This document shows positions 33,458 through 46,319 of a stretch of DNA of 64,000 nucleotides, piece after piece (the stretch's first letter is position 1; each line of letters begins with the position of its first letter). The notes below the pieces were generated by a model. It saw only the letters and a list, made by a program, of their open reading frames with translations, searched no databases and was not told the DNA's origin. The translations under genes were made by a program, and so were the position numbers. This DNA is from Oncomelania hupensis (lineage: Eukaryota; Mollusca; Gastropoda; Littorinimorpha; Pomatiopsidae). The stretch spans positions 33,115,324 to 33,179,323 of the forward strand of contig CM072511.1 of the NCBI GenBank assembly GCA_036898135.1, in the 5' to 3' direction.

Positions 33458-36400
33458 ATGGTGTCTATGAAGTGTTTAGTGACTCGTGGCCTTATACTGT
33501 TCTCTCTTGGTGTTTTCTTCGCCTTGGTGTTGAACTTGCTGCAGATCCAGCGACAGGTGACAGTTTTCCCACCAGAGGTGCTTGCCTCAATCTTTTCCTC
33601 CGCCTGGTGGGTCGCTCCTAGTTGTGGCACTGCTGCTGGTAAGTGACACTAGTTTCATGTAGTGTGTTGCATTCATAAATTGAAATTAGTATTAATCTTT
33701 AGAACCCGAAAGATTGATATATCGGTCTAGCCCTTAAACAGCTGTGCCCCGATAGACCGATAAACCGGTCTCGTAACCTTACCTTAGTTTTGCGGTCCAT
33801 ACAAAGCTTACTGTTCTTTCTAGTACTTGCTGTTTGGAATAGGGTTATTGGGAATAAGGTAAAGCAAAATGTCTGCGCTCTAGTGCGAGCACAGTGCGTG
33901 TTTTTGTGATGTTTTTTTCTCAATTTTGCATCATGAAACGAAGGTCTACAAATCAAGGAAGCGTCGCTAAGCGACTGTACACAACTCAGGAAGTAATCGA
34001 GCAATTGTGGGATGATAATGAAGATGAAGAGATGACATTTGAAGTACTTTGGGTTGTCTAACACTTTATAGTTTGGTTGATATGTTTTGGTTGTTTTACT
34101 AAAACTGTAAAAGCATGCTAAAAATGCCATTTTTCTCCGGGGAGCCCAGGTTAACCCTTTGAACCCTGGATGCCCCACCAATTCTGAGCCCATTCCCCGG
34201 GCTCCCCGGAGAAAAATGGCATTTTTAGCATGCTTTTAGTAAAACAACCAAAACTTATCAACCAAAGTTTTAGACAACCCAAAGTACTTCAAATGTCATC
34301 TCTTCATCTTCATTATCATCCCACAATTGATCGATTACTTCCTGAGTTGTGTACAATTGCTTAGCGACGCTTCCTTTTTTCGTAGACCTTCGTTTTATGA
34401 CGCAAAATTGAGAAAAAAACGTCACAAAAACACGCACTGTGCTCGCACTAGAGCGCAGACATTTTGCTTTACCGTATTCCCAATAACCCTCAATAACCCT
34501 ATTCCAAACAGCAAGTACTAGAAAGAACAGTAAGCTTTGTACGGACCACAAAAACTAAGGTAAAGTTACGAGATCGGTTTATCGGTCTATCAGAGCACAG
34601 CTGTTTAAGGGCTAGACCGATATCGGTCTTTCGGGTTCAACGAGTTAAACTAGTTATATAGCAACCTTTGCCTTTGGCTAAACTTGCTATTGTCAGTGAT
34701 ATTTTTCATTTTATCTTTTGCAATCTTGGAGAACTTTAAAAGAATATTAAGCTGTGTTCTTTGATCAGCAATTACATGTAGAAAGAATATTGTAATACAG
34801 TGGAACCTCCGGTATCCGTCTCTCTGGTATACGACTCCCTCCGTTATGTGACCTGAAAACTTCTGACGGATTCACTTGCAATAATAAATGACCTCTGGTT
34901 TACGACAACCTCGTTTATGCAACCAGCGACCGTGTCTTAAGCCCTTTATACGACCGTCTAAGGGCAATTTAAAAGAGATAGTTAATTTGTTGTCTGTACC
35001 TTTCGTTTTTTTCTCTCATGTTGGTGTACGCCTGCTGTTGTCTGCTATTTCCAGTTCGCAAATAAGGGACATTACTCGCCTACACTGGCTTGTCAAAATG
35101 GCGTCGCGCAAGAGGAACGTTTTGAGTTTGGCAGAGAGAATCAAAATGATTGAAAGAAGTGAAAATGGGGAGAGTTGTTTGTCTATTTCAAGAAGTTTAG
35201 ACTTTGGGAAGACCCAAATTCAGCTCATCATAAAGGATAAGGAATCTGTGAAACATGAAAATGGGAGAGTGGAGAAAGTGGCGAAAGGGAAACATTGAAA
35301 CTGAGAGCTTCTGCACTGACAGACTTGGATGAACGCGTCTGGCAGTGGTTCGACTGTTTTCTATTTTTGAAGTTGTGAATAAAAGACAAAGCTAAAAATG
35401 AAACATGTTTTACAGTTTCCTTTGTCAGAGAATACATGCTGGTGAGTGTGAAAAGTATGACTACATACCCCTCCGAGCCTGACCCCCCTCCCCCTCACCC
35501 CACCCCTTGTTTCCGGTATAAGACCACCTCTATTATAAGACCGTTTTTTCTCAGATTTTGGACGGTTGTATACCGGAGGTTCCACTGTAGTACTTTCAGT
35601 TTACTGTTGGGGTGCATAATTTAGTGTTAAAAATAAAATTTGTAATAGATTTATAAATTATGTTTTCCCCTTCCACCACACCACTTTTGTATTGCAAATA
35701 TGTAAAACAGTGGTTTTTCACAGAGATTATCCTGACCACCATCTATACCTCATCTACTAGATTCAGGCACTGTACCCTTAGGCTGGAAATCTGCGAACGT
35801 GGCCCCAGTTTTTCAAAAAGGGGCAGCGGTATGATCCAGGGAATTACAGGCCCATTTCATTCGCCAGTGTGCCATGCAAGGTCTTTGAACACATACTGGT
35901 CAGTTCTATCCTTGTCGCACCTAGAAAACAACGGCATCCTCACATCGCAGCAGCATGGCTTTTGCCGATGCAAGTCCTGTGAGTCCCAACTGCTGGAATT
36001 CACGGAGGAGCTGTCGGACAATATGGAGAGCGTCCTCCCCACTGATGTCGTGGTGAAGGACTTTGTTAAAGTCATCGACTAAAGTCAACCACAGCCTTCT
36101 GGTACATAAGCTGGACCACCACGGCATATGGGGGGGAGGGGGGGATGCCAACAGCTGGATTGTGGGATTCTTGGGAGGACAGATCCAGTTCATAGTTGTT
36201 GAGGGTTCACGTTCTGACCCAGCGCTTATCACAAGACCAGCTTGCGCTCCTGGAAGACCTCCAGGCTCTAGAAAAGTGGGAGGATGTATGGAACATAGTT
36301 TCATCTTGTTAAATGCAATGTCATGAGAGTCTCAAGAAAGACGGAATCTGCTCAGCTGCCTATGTACACATTGTCATACCCGTCAGCATGTACCCTCCTC

Positions 36401-39400
36401 AAGGTACCTGGGAATCACCCTGCAGAGCAACGGCAAGTGGGATGAGCATATCCAGAAGATCGTCAGCAAAGCCAATTCCATCCATGGCTTTGTGAGGAGG
36501 AACCTGAAGACTAAACAGATGTTTAAAAGAACATGTCTATAATGCCCTTGTTTGTCCTCATCTAGAGTATGCCTCTAACATTGAGGCTGTCCAGCTTCGA
36601 ACAGGACACTTTGTCATGAACAATTACAAACCAACGGCAAACGTGAAGTCAATGCTGGAACAGCTGAAATGGCCACCTCTGCAGAAAAGAACAATAGCTG
36701 GACTCCTCAACCTTCTACAAGATCCACCACAACCTCCTCCATGTTAATTGCTAACATCTGAAACCCCTGCCCCCAAGAACTCATCGAGGCAACAGCTTGC
36801 GGCTCATTTGTATAATCTGTCGCACCGACCACCGTCAATCATCCTTCTTCCTCCCGGGCCATCAAAGGCTTGAACTCTTTGCCTGAAGAGGTCATCCAGG
36901 CTCCATCTGTGAGCACCTTCATTGCAAGGGCCTCGGAGGTGCTCTGAGTTCTCTCAGCTACTTAAACCTTCTCCACCCAGTGCCTCCACATTCCCTTATA
37001 GCTCTCTTTTGACCTGAAATCCTGAATGACACATTGGCACCGTACACAACACAATGATCTCAGTTATAGATGTGGTTGTCTATCAGAATAAGAAGCAAAG
37101 CATGACAAATTAGGATCTTTTTGATTGGTTGATAACGCAGAAGGTAAACCAATGAACATGGAGCTACTTTTCAGTCGCATGGCTGTGCTAATTTTAGATA
37201 CGATTCTTCCCGAAACAATAAACGCAATAGGAAAAGAGCCTTTTTGCCTAGCTTAACATGGCGTTCATGATCTTCTCATGCCATATATAGATTTTTTAGG
37301 TGTGTTTTCAGTACCAATTGTAACATTTAAGACGTACTTCTCACGTCTGATCGGCGATTTTATGGCATGATTTTGAAGGTCTAAAGTGTGATTATTTTAA
37401 CTATTTAGCTATTAGCCATTAATATAATGCCTTTTTTGTGTTTTAAGCTATCATCGGTCTGCTGTACCCATATCTAGACCAGCATCTAGGAGAGGAGGTC
37501 AGCATGAAAGGAGAATGGTCAAGTGTTATGCGCTGTGTTGCTGTCTTCGTTGGAATCAACCATGCTAGTGCTGTATCCTTTTTTTTATGAACCTGCAGGG
37601 GAAACTCACAAAAAATGAGTTAATTTTATTTTGTTGTCCACTAATAGATGTATATTGCAGGTGCGTGTGGAACACTAAATTTATGGTTCAAGTGTACCTC
37701 ATGTCGCTGTCTTTCTCCTTTGTTCTTTCTCATTCCTATTCTGTTCTATCAATCTACTATACTATCTTCTTCGTTAGACCAGTCACCTACCTTTTTTCTT
37801 GAAAACTCTTCCGGGACAAAACTCTTTGTGTGTGATGTCTATTGGATCAGCTTGGGAATATTGGACGCTTTCTGCGAAATGGTCACTGGGGCTTCCTATG
37901 ATATTGTTATTTGGCAATGTAGGCATTTTATATGTATGTGTTTTGTTATTTTAAAATGATGTTTGTATTTTATTTTGTTTTTGTAAACGGGGGTTCGATA
38001 AATTAGAGTATAGCATTGGCATCCCCTGCATGGGATGCCTTTATTGTAAAGTGACCAGCTTATGGAGTGCCTTCAGTGTTACCACTAGGGTTGTTTCGGC
38101 AGATCTTTTATGCGGATCAGGGGTGAGTTCTCTTTCGGCCAAGTTGTGGTCTTGAGTTGGTGGTCCTGATTCGGCTCTTTGCAGTCCTCTGGACCCTGTA
38201 AGCAATGAACTACTTAACTAATCATGGGTTCGACTCTAACTTCAGCAAAAGTTTTGTGCATGTGGCCAGCACCTTTAGCAACTGTGAGAAAAATTGCTCA
38301 ATTGTCTACGGCATTAGATGATGCGAATCAAGCAGCAAGTTGGCACCTTGAATTAGATTCTGTTTCAGCCAGTGTCTTCAGCTGGAAAGACCCTTTATAA
38401 GAACAATTAAATAATCGACAAACACTAACAAGAATCCTCTTCATTGCCTGCATAAATGTGGTTAGGTTATTACTTGTGTTATTCTTTTATTTAGATTGAT
38501 GATTTAAATTAATGGAGTTTCAAATTCCCTTAACTATTGCACAGAAAATTGATTTTGGCAACAACATTCAGCTTTCCGTCAGCCTGGCTGCCATGTCTAT
38601 AGGATTGTGGTGGCTGTTTGATCGTTCTCGTAGTGGCTTCGGCCTTGGTGTTGGTATCGCTGTGCTGGCCACCTTTGTCACCCAGCTTCTAGTCTACAAT
38701 GGTATTTATAGGTAAGTAGTATTTGTGTGCTTGTGAAAATGAATACTTTTTTGTGGGAGAAATGGAGACAGTGATTGTTTCAATGGGTGAACTGTACTCC
38801 ATATTGCACAACATAGTATTTTGTCTGGTGCAGCCATTGTAATCTTTTTAATCATTAGTGGAGAAAGATCTCAATTATACAGCTTTGAAACATTTTTTCT
38901 GAATTATTGTGTAACTGATGCTATCTTGCTGTTAAAATATGACAATGGTTTTTGAAATAAAATACCAAAATCTACATTCCATACAGCTTGTGTATGCTTT
39001 ACTTTAAAAAAACCGAGGCTTAATCAGAACCTGTTCATTTTGTTTACAGATACACAGAACCTGATTTCCTGTTTGTACGTTCATGGCTTCCGTGTGTATT
39101 CTTCTCAGGGGGAATTACAATGGGAAATATTGGACGCCAGCTGGCTGCTGTAAGTATCTTGAAGCAGGCTTGCCACATTATAAAATAGTTTTTGTGCTTA
39201 CTGCACATTCCTCATGTGCAAGGATGGGCAAACTACTTTTGAAAAGTAGTCCGCTACACTACAGTTACATTAATCTAAAAAAGTAGTTCGCTACTTTACA
39301 ATTACATTTTAAAGAAATGTAGTTCGCTACTTTTACGCTACTTTAAAAAAAAGTAGCTAACTACTTTTCAAACTACTTTTTTAAAAAAACTGTAATCACA

Positions 39401-40527
39401 ACTGGGACTGCTAAGTATTTTTTAAATGTAAGTAAATTAAAGAAAAAAAGACAAGAAAAAAAAAACAAATAAAAGAAATACTTTTAATGATATGCTTTTC
39501 ATCAGATTACAAAAATAAAAGATACAAAATATTTCCTTAGACTACAAAATTTGTTATTGATAACATTGCAAGTCAAGATCATTATATAGGAGCACACTTA
39601 ATACATTATGTATGGTATAAATATACCATTTGCAAAATACAAAAAATATTAATAATAAATTAATAATAAAAGTCAAAAATAGAAGAAAAAAGTTATATGT
39701 ACTCTGTTATGTCTGATACAAAACATAAATGCAGCCATAAGGTTGTACAGGCAGGTGAGCATTAATGGGCCAAATTAGTTTTAACAAAATAAATACACAC
39801 AGACTGCAGTCCAACTAATCATTCAATGAATCAAGAAAACACTGACACGTCCTTAAAAACCTTTCTTAGATTGGATGCTGTCGTCTTGCTCGCTAAATAC
39901 TCATTGCATCCGTACTTGCATTTAAATATAAATGCATTGTCCTTTCTTCTTTGAAATGAAAAAATTCTACATATGGTTTAAACAAAGTTGGAAGTTTTTC
40001 CATCTTCTGCGGTCTAAATTTTGTGCGTTCTGTGCTTGATTTGCCCGCACAAAGACTGAGATGAACGACGCGCGCTTTTGAAAGTCACGTGGCTGGCTTT
40101 TGCTTTCAGCCTATCACAATCATGCTTCCATTCGCTGAGCGAGCGATCAATCTCGCGCGAGACAGCACTCGCTTCGACTTGACTGAAAGTGCAAGTCACA
40201 CAGCAAGGAAAGTAGCGTAGCGAAAAACACATTTTCGCTACTGACAAATTAGTAGTTTGCTGCTTTGCACCTACTTTTTTACAATATGTAGTTTGGATCG
40301 TTACAAACTACTCCAAATAGTAGCGAAACTACAAAATGTAGTAGCTACTCTCGCTACTTGCCCATCCTTGCTCATGTGTTTTAACATTTTTACAGACTTC
40401 TTGAATGCTTCATCTTCATTGTTTTTATTTTTATCTTTATAACGTTATATCAATTCTGTATTTCATATTGGTATTATTACTTTTGTTACAGAGTGACAAT
40501 GAGGGAAAGAAAACTAAGGTAGAGTAA
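33458..40527 (+). CDS. INSIG: INSIG, ER sterol-response membrane protein (complete)
   Basis: Five coding exons: 33458-33638, 37448-37572, 38545-38711, 39050-39149 and 40492-40527, 609 nt, 202 aa plus stop. All splice sites are GT/AG and in phase. Family role: in sterol excess INSIG holds SCAP/SREBP in the ER and recruits HMG-CoA reductase for degradation. Seen: six hydrophobic segments in the expected order ([19 protein letters not shown]; the FSSAWW region; [58 protein letters not shown]) and the signatures [22 protein letters not shown] and [14 protein letters not shown]. The N-terminal tail is about 25 residues shorter than in vertebrate INSIG2. The C-terminus KTKVE fits a KxKxx COPI retrieval signal. 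A single gene like this probably corresponds to the ancestor of vertebrate INSIG1 and INSIG2. The start is the first ATG of the exon; Met4 is an alternative. Confidence 0.96.
33692..34150 (+). mobile_element. piggyBac-type element, copy 1 (left arm of a large palindrome)
   Basis: Begins TTAA at 33692 with GAACCCGAAAGAT, and is the inverse of copy 2 at 34151-34648. It contains an intact 42-codon frame (33933-34061) that starts [11 protein letters not shown] and continues [17 protein letters not shown], resembling the acidic N-terminus of piggyBac transposases. The inner end is truncated by about 50 bp at the junction with copy 2. INSIG intron 1. Confidence 0.7.
34151..34648 (-). mobile_element. 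piggyBac-type element, copy 2 (right arm of the palindrome)
   Basis: 498 bp with TTAA at both ends (34151-34154 and 34645-34648). Ends read TTAACCCTTTGAACCC and, inverted, TTAACTCGTTGAACCC. On the minus strand it carries the same 42-codon frame as copy 1, but the start ATG is changed to ATA. Together with copy 1 it forms an inverted repeat with arms over 400 bp and a spacer of about 65 bp. Confidence 0.75.
34798..35587 (+). mobile_element. pogo/Tigger-type element, non-autonomous
   Basis: 790 bp, inverted ends CAGTGGAACCTCCGGTAT and ATACCGGAGGTTCCACTG, with TA duplicated on both sides (34796-34797 and 35588-35589). An ATG at 35098 opens a 66-codon frame ([20 protein letters not shown], then [19 protein letters not shown]), the CENP-B/psq-type helix-turn-helix of pogo transposases. 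The catalytic DDE domain is deleted. INSIG intron 1. Confidence 0.85.
35740..36970 (+). mobile_element. CR1/Jockey-like LINE, degenerate reverse transcriptase
   Basis: Broken frames give [55 protein letters not shown], then the C-terminal region ([28 protein letters not shown]). The order matches an RT palm, thumb and tail. The FADD segment is missing and many stops are present. INSIG intron 1, sense. Confidence 0.75.
37672..37855 (+). repeat. Dispersed repeat, second copy (pair with 30970-31190)
   Basis: About 184 bp similar to the reverse complement of 30970-31190 through 'ttggatcagc'. Lies in INSIG intron 2. No recognised class. Confidence 0.65.
38030..38410 (+). mobile_element. Degenerate SINE-like sequence
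   Basis: The end matches the tRNA-SINE 3' region ('ttgaattagattctgtttca', 'gccagtgtcttcagctggaa', 'cctttataagaacaatt'). The 5' half is divergent. INSIG intron 2. Confidence 0.4.
39219..40370. mobile_element. hAT element, non-autonomous, 8-bp target duplication
   Basis: Ends CAAGGATGGGCAA and TTGCCCATCCTTG, with exact CTCATGTG on both sides (39211-39218 and 40371-40378), the 8-bp signature of hAT insertion. 1152 bp. Many subterminal GTAGC/GCTAC boxes (AAAGTAGTTCGCTAC and variants) crowd both ends. No transposase domain is recognised inside. INSIG intron 4. Confidence 0.9.
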
Positions 40528-41914
40528 AGTGGACAACATTCCTTGTGATGGAATATGACTGATATTTGACTCAGGGAGTCCCGGTCATCAGCTGTTTGTA
40601 AATGATAGAACAAAACCGAATGACTGCCAGACCATTGTAGTTCAACTGACTAAGGATTCTGATCAATGGACTATTACTTTGACATCAGTTTTCATCAGGC
40701 TTTTTGGTTTTGATGAGGACACCCATGTTTCATTGCTGAAAATTGCCCTAGTTGTGAGAGCTTTGTCACTGGATTGACATTATGGTAAGTGCCAGTTTTT
40801 GTGCACAGAGACGCAATGCTTTCTTGGTCCAGTTTTGATGTCGTCTTTGAGGTGATACCTGATACTCAACCCAGAAATCCAAGTTAGGTTTGAGTCAAGT
40901 AAACCAGATTTGGTTGATAAACTGAGCAGCTTCATGCCTTGTCAACATGGTTTAGGGTGAAGGTATCTGCTTTGGTTTTAGTCATTCTTAACTTGTACTA
41001 GTGATGTTGTAAGGGAGGAAGCTACTTTCTATTCAGATTAGATATTTTTTTAGGCAAACTAAAACCATGGCTTCAGGTTTTAGCTCCCACTGTTGTAAAA
41101 TGTTGTTGATCAAACAATTGTAATGTATTCTTCAAATAGGAAGTTGGTTCTGTTGGTGGATACAGTCAATGAGTTGGTGTAACATCCGCAAGGCTTATAT
41201 AACTTGCTCATAATTTGGCAGAGTAAATCAGGGTTTTGAATGCATAAATAATGCATGAATTGATAAATGATACCAACAGCGGTCCTGTCAATTCAGCAAT
41301 AAATCTCATAGAAAACCTATGGAATGAAGCGCAAATACTGCTGTAATTTGATATTCTTGTGATTTCATTTCCTTTTGACCATAACTGTAAAATTCAAACC
41401 ACAGTGTGTGTGTGATAGACTACTTTGCTCATCATATTTACAGAAACAACATTGGTGTTGGGACATAATGCTCACTAGTCATTGGAAATGTTTGTCCCGT
41501 TTGTTTTTCTTATTTAAATTCCAAATGGAGTGATAACTTATTTTTTAATGTCAGTTGGCTGGAAGCAAACAACAAAAAAACATTGTGTCCGAGAATTTGC
41601 TATTATCATCACGTTTATTTTTTTAGGGCAAATGTGTACTGTTTTTATTTATTTATTTTTAAAATGAGATTTTCTAAGTTCTTGATGTTTTTTAATAATA
41701 AATTATTGTTGCAATGGCAATGGTCCTTTTGTGGACAGGGTGTTTTTCACAATAATTTTATCTTTTGCCTAATGTGTGTCCGTTGGTGATTTTTTCCTGT
41801 CTTAAACCATGAACTATCCTGAGTGGTTTATTTGAAACCATAACTTTATTTAAAATGCGCTCACACATAAACACAATTTTCTTGTAATATGTTTTCTTTG
41901 AGTGTGTAAATAAA
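40528..41914 (+). other. Probable INSIG 3' UTR with candidate poly(A) signals
   Basis: Non-coding, AT-rich, no repeat boundary seen. AATAAA at 41697-41702 and 41909-41914 are candidate cleavage signals. Later signals occur downstream, so the UTR may be longer. Confidence 0.4.
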
Positions 41915-44900
41915 ATCTTAGCATCCACACCCCCTCCTCCCACAAACCCCACCCAAACTACCTCCACTCACACCCTCTTTTCCTCACTCACATTCTTTCA
42001 CTGACAAATTTAACAGAAATCTAGGCTATTTATATTAAAAATACTTTAGTAACTTAGTAAGACATTAGATCTGATACTGTTTTTGTTCAGTACTGCCCAA
42101 TGTTTTGTGTGTATATAATTATTTCTGCGTTTTAGATTGTACCAAATAAGATTGTAATGTTTTGATTTAAGTTTTCATTAACATTTTAAACTGCATTTTA
42201 CGGAAATAATATTTTATTTAATTTAAATTCATAATTGTTATTCATTTATTTTATCTTTATTATAATTTCTAATCACATTGATTTGACAATTTTTTTGCTT
42301 GACAATGCTAAACCCCTGAGAATATACTACAAACTCAGAAATATATATATATATTTATGCAAAAGCCATGAATTGACATGGAGTTATTTAGATCAATTTT
42401 GTGTGAATGCCAGTATATTTGTGGACAAGATTTTGAATGTAAGTTAAGAGGTGCAAGTTTTGAAACTTACATTTTTCACTTCATATTTGAAATTATTCCA
42501 TTTGGTTGCATTTACAAATCTTCATGGGGATGTTCCTTTTCCAATGCATCATTATGGTGGTGTTGGTTTTTTTCTTCTTCTGTCCAATTTGCCAGGGTTT
42601 GCAAATTTATGGAAAGAAGCTGTAAATGAACTGTCTTGTACATTTTTGAAAGTACTGCATTGAAAATGGTATTTGCGTGTTTAGCCCTGGATTAAAGGAA
42701 GAAATGCACTTAGGGTGAGTTGCAATATAAATGTACTATTGTGAGGATGTGTGTGAATAATTACATGAGAACAATGTCCATGATGTAAATGGTCATATGT
42801 GGAAATGAGCAGCGGTTGTATCTTTCTGATGTGGATATTGTGTGACATAAATGAATTGTTGGTGAAAGTTTTGGTTGTGAAAAACAATGTAAAACTGTTG
42901 TGCGCTTGAATACTTGACATGTTGTTACTTGTTGCATATTAACACTAAACAGAAGAAAAACAAATCTGAATATTCTTGTAAATTTGTATACTTGTCTTAA
43001 AAGTTGAAGTAACTTGAGAGCCTGCGTTTGTTTTGGAAGTCGTGTTATGATTGTCCATCGTGCAATATGGTTTGTACGATGAATTTGGGGAATACACTGG
43101 AAATCACTTTGGTGTATCTTGGCTTCTTAGTTACATTAGCTTCTTTATCGTAAATGTTTGTGTTGTCTCACTCGGCTTCTTTTGTTTTTGTGACCTTTCT
43201 TCCTGTCCTGTGTAATAATATACGTTATCAGCATCTTGGCAAGGAATATGGCATATGTCCAATGAGATCTGCTCCTTGTTTCCACGAGCCGAAGGCGAGT
43301 GATACGTTGAATTGATTGAGTTGGACATATGCCAATAACATTTAATGTATTAATTCCATTAAAAAATAAAATAAAAGGAAAATTTGCTAAAACAATAAAC
43401 TTGTCAAAGCTTTTGATAGGCTTATATACTGGTTTGTACGGTCTTTGAAAGTTTGGGAAAAACTGGGTTCCATTTTCTAGGCCCCTGGAAAGTCTTTGAA
43501 AACTTAATGAAGTATCTGTGGTTTGTGAATTTTGACAGAGTGCACAATCTAAGCTCCTCGGATTCACACAGAACAAGCAAAGATGACAAGAAAAAATTGG
43601 ATGAGAGTGGAAGCGCATTGAATTAATTGTACTTTTTTCTGTCGGAGGAGAGACCATCAGTGTATTTTTATGTTCTCACGGTCACCAAAAATAAATTATT
43701 TCCCTGTCAAACTCTGTAAAAAAAAATTTGCCGAAGGAATCAAAAGTCGGTTGCAGTTTTAATGATTTGTGGTAAATTTCAGCAATCCAATCCGTGTTTA
43801 TTAGTCTTGGACAACTTTTATATGATCTTGAAAGTTTGGGAATTTAGGGATGATTGTAGAGTATGAACCCTGTATATATCAAAGACCGCTTCACACAAAC
43901 AGGTTCACAGCACATTTTCAGTCTCAACCAACTTCACACCTTCACCCTTGGCAGATGCCATTGATTTGACACTTTTGACGTCATGTTGACTGTATGGTCA
44001 TCAGAAACTGACAAAGTATTTCCTACATCGCTAACAATAAAATGGCTGCTCTTATGGAGACTGCTGGGTTTTGTAAACATCCCGCACAGAAGTAAGAATT
44101 TAAACATTTAGCTGGATTTATTGTTATTGTCACAGTATCTAAGTAAATGGCATCTCTGTCCTGTGCGCTAACTACCGATTCATGCACTGAATTGAAGGCA
44201 GGCATATGTTGCCAAGCGGTTTAAGCAATGCCTTGCGTTTGGCAGTCATATATTTTTGGCTTTCGTTTTTATCTGCATTAGCTAGTAATCCTTGTCAGGA
44301 ATTAAAAACGCTCTTGAAATGTTTAATCGGGCTGATAGCCTAGATCTAGCTTGTCTTTCAAAACTAAAGGCTTTTTTCTTCTCTTTTTCATGGACCACAG
44401 TCATAAATAGTCGTGTAGGTACATGTATTTTTATGACTTTTGCATTCCAGGTTTTGCTAGATACATTCTCATACCCTATAAGTTTTACACATGCTACCTG
44501 GCCAATTAAAATATACAAGGAAATCAATACATTGTCCATTATCTTCCAATGATGGATCTGAAGTTTAAAAAAAAAAATTCCTTATTTTTTTCCCAAAAGG
44601 CTCAGTGATTCAAACAAAGACTAATTAATTTTATGTATAAAAGTCTTGGCATAGTTTTTAGTCTGGCAAAAGCTCACAACACCCACACAAGCATAATTAC
44701 TTGCAAGCATTACCATAACATCATTTTATTTGAAAACTTTTATTATAATTACAATACACTGGTAATGATAACATTGGCAACAAATAGAGAAATGTTAATG
44801 GGCCCAAGTCTTGCATCGTTCTGTTACAAATAATTTAAAGTCCACTCTAGGATTTTCCACAAAGCAATGTGGAATTTCCTTACTATAAGGATCAGTATGT

Positions 44901-45720
44901 TATACACATACAGCCAACATCACAACATTTTTAATTGCTTTAACACGCCACAATTAAAGCAAAACACTGTCAGGATCATACTTTAATTTCCATATTCACA
45001 GATAACTTACAACTGGGCACCTAAGAAAACAAATAGAGTGAGAACAGACAACAATCTTACACAAATATTGAAAGTAACATATGTGTCAGCATTGACAGAT
45101 TTTACTACGTATCCAATCTGACACAAGTATTGAAAGTAGCATTTCAGCATTGACCGATTTACTATGTATCACATTAACAGGTCATACTCATTCTGCACTA
45201 GTATTTTTAAAGTATTGTGATTCATATTAAACCCTGAGTTTCTTGGCACCCACCAATATCATCATTCCATTTATGAACATTCGCTCTTACACTGTAAAAA
45301 TATATACAAATACACAGTTTAATTAAAACAATTTTTTTGGTCGTTTTTTTTTCTCACTTGTTCTTCTTACACTTGATTAGTGGAAGTGAATAGTAATGTA
45401 TGCACATATACAAAATCCATTCCTATAGGTACACATTTTTTTAATTACTTATTTTTTTTAGGAATAGCACAACCATACAAAGAATTCTTACTTCTAAGGT
45501 AGAAAGTCAACGTAATAACTTTTGCCTTGAAATTTCATGAAAAGTTTCAGGTTGCACGGATCCAAGCCTTCATTATTATTTAATACGTCCTGAGCCATAT
45601 TTTCAACACTCATTCTTAACTCTACTTAAAGACGTTGCATAAAGTTCCAATTCATTCTAGCATGTGTTGTGACAATGTCATGTTTTTCAATCCAAGATAT
45701 ACACATAATGGAAATAGTTA
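41915..45720. other. Intergenic region between INSIG and WDR24 3' ends
   Basis: AT-rich. Apart from the short palindrome at 43250-43333, nothing is recognised. The 170-codon minus frame at 43657-43145 has no family signature. Confidence 0.45.
43250..43333. repeat. Small palindrome-ended repeat
   Basis: GGCATATGTCCAA at 43250-43262 is the exact inverse of TTGGACATATGCC at 43321-43333. The centre contains 'cgagccgaaggcgagtga'. Looks like a short MITE, but no target duplication is clear. Confidence 0.5.
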
Positions 45721-45724
45721 TGTA

Positions 45725-46040
45725 GTGAGCAAGCATTGTGGACAAGTGGGCTAAGGCGGGGCTAACTTGCCTTGTCCGCAGGCCAGAAACCAATGGCGCC
45801 TCACAGGTGCGGGACTGAGCCAGCATCTGGGTGTTATGTTTCTCCGAATATTATTTACTTTCGACTAGGGCAACGTCTCGGGGTTTTTCTCCGGGTACTC
45901 CGGTTTGATCCCCCAGCAAAATCTGAAGGACACAACTAATGTTAGGTAGGTTGGGTTTGGGTGCGCCACAGGCTGTGACTACGCCTTCCCCAGGGGAGGA
46001 GCCCCAGAATTTCCTGATACAAAAGGGACAATAAAGCATT
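45725..46040 (+). mobile_element. SINE with tRNA(Leu/Ser)-like head
   Basis: The head 'gtggacaagtgggctaaggc' and B-box-like GGTGCGGGACTGAGCC resemble a long-arm tRNA promoter. The body has 'gtttttctccgggtactccg', a segment I recall as common in SINEs of marine animals, and ends 'gatacaaaagggacaataaa'. A fragment of the same centre is at 25870-25925. Confidence 0.55.
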
Positions 46041-46319
46041 TTTTAAAAGGGAAAAAAAGCAACATCTGCCACCATGTTTTCTTTGGCACTAGTCTAAAAT
46101 CACTTTGGTGAATAGACATTAAATGAAATACACAATTTTCTTTGGCACAACATGAATTTGTAACAGATTATCAACAGTAATATTAACAAAGTCTCTTTTA
46201 AAGAATCCCACGTGCCTCATTCACAAACACACTACACATACCCTCTTAAATGCATGACATAATATTATGACTGAAGCACCAAGGACATCAAGAGTGATTG
46301 ATATACACTGTCACATTTT

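Noticed and set aside
33699..34193. 164-codon minus-strand frame
   Set aside because: Antisense to the piggyBac-type element; no family signature and the frame is not kept in other copies.
43145..43657. 170-codon minus-strand frame
   Set aside because: No domain, splice context or family signature; includes the small palindrome. Probably chance.
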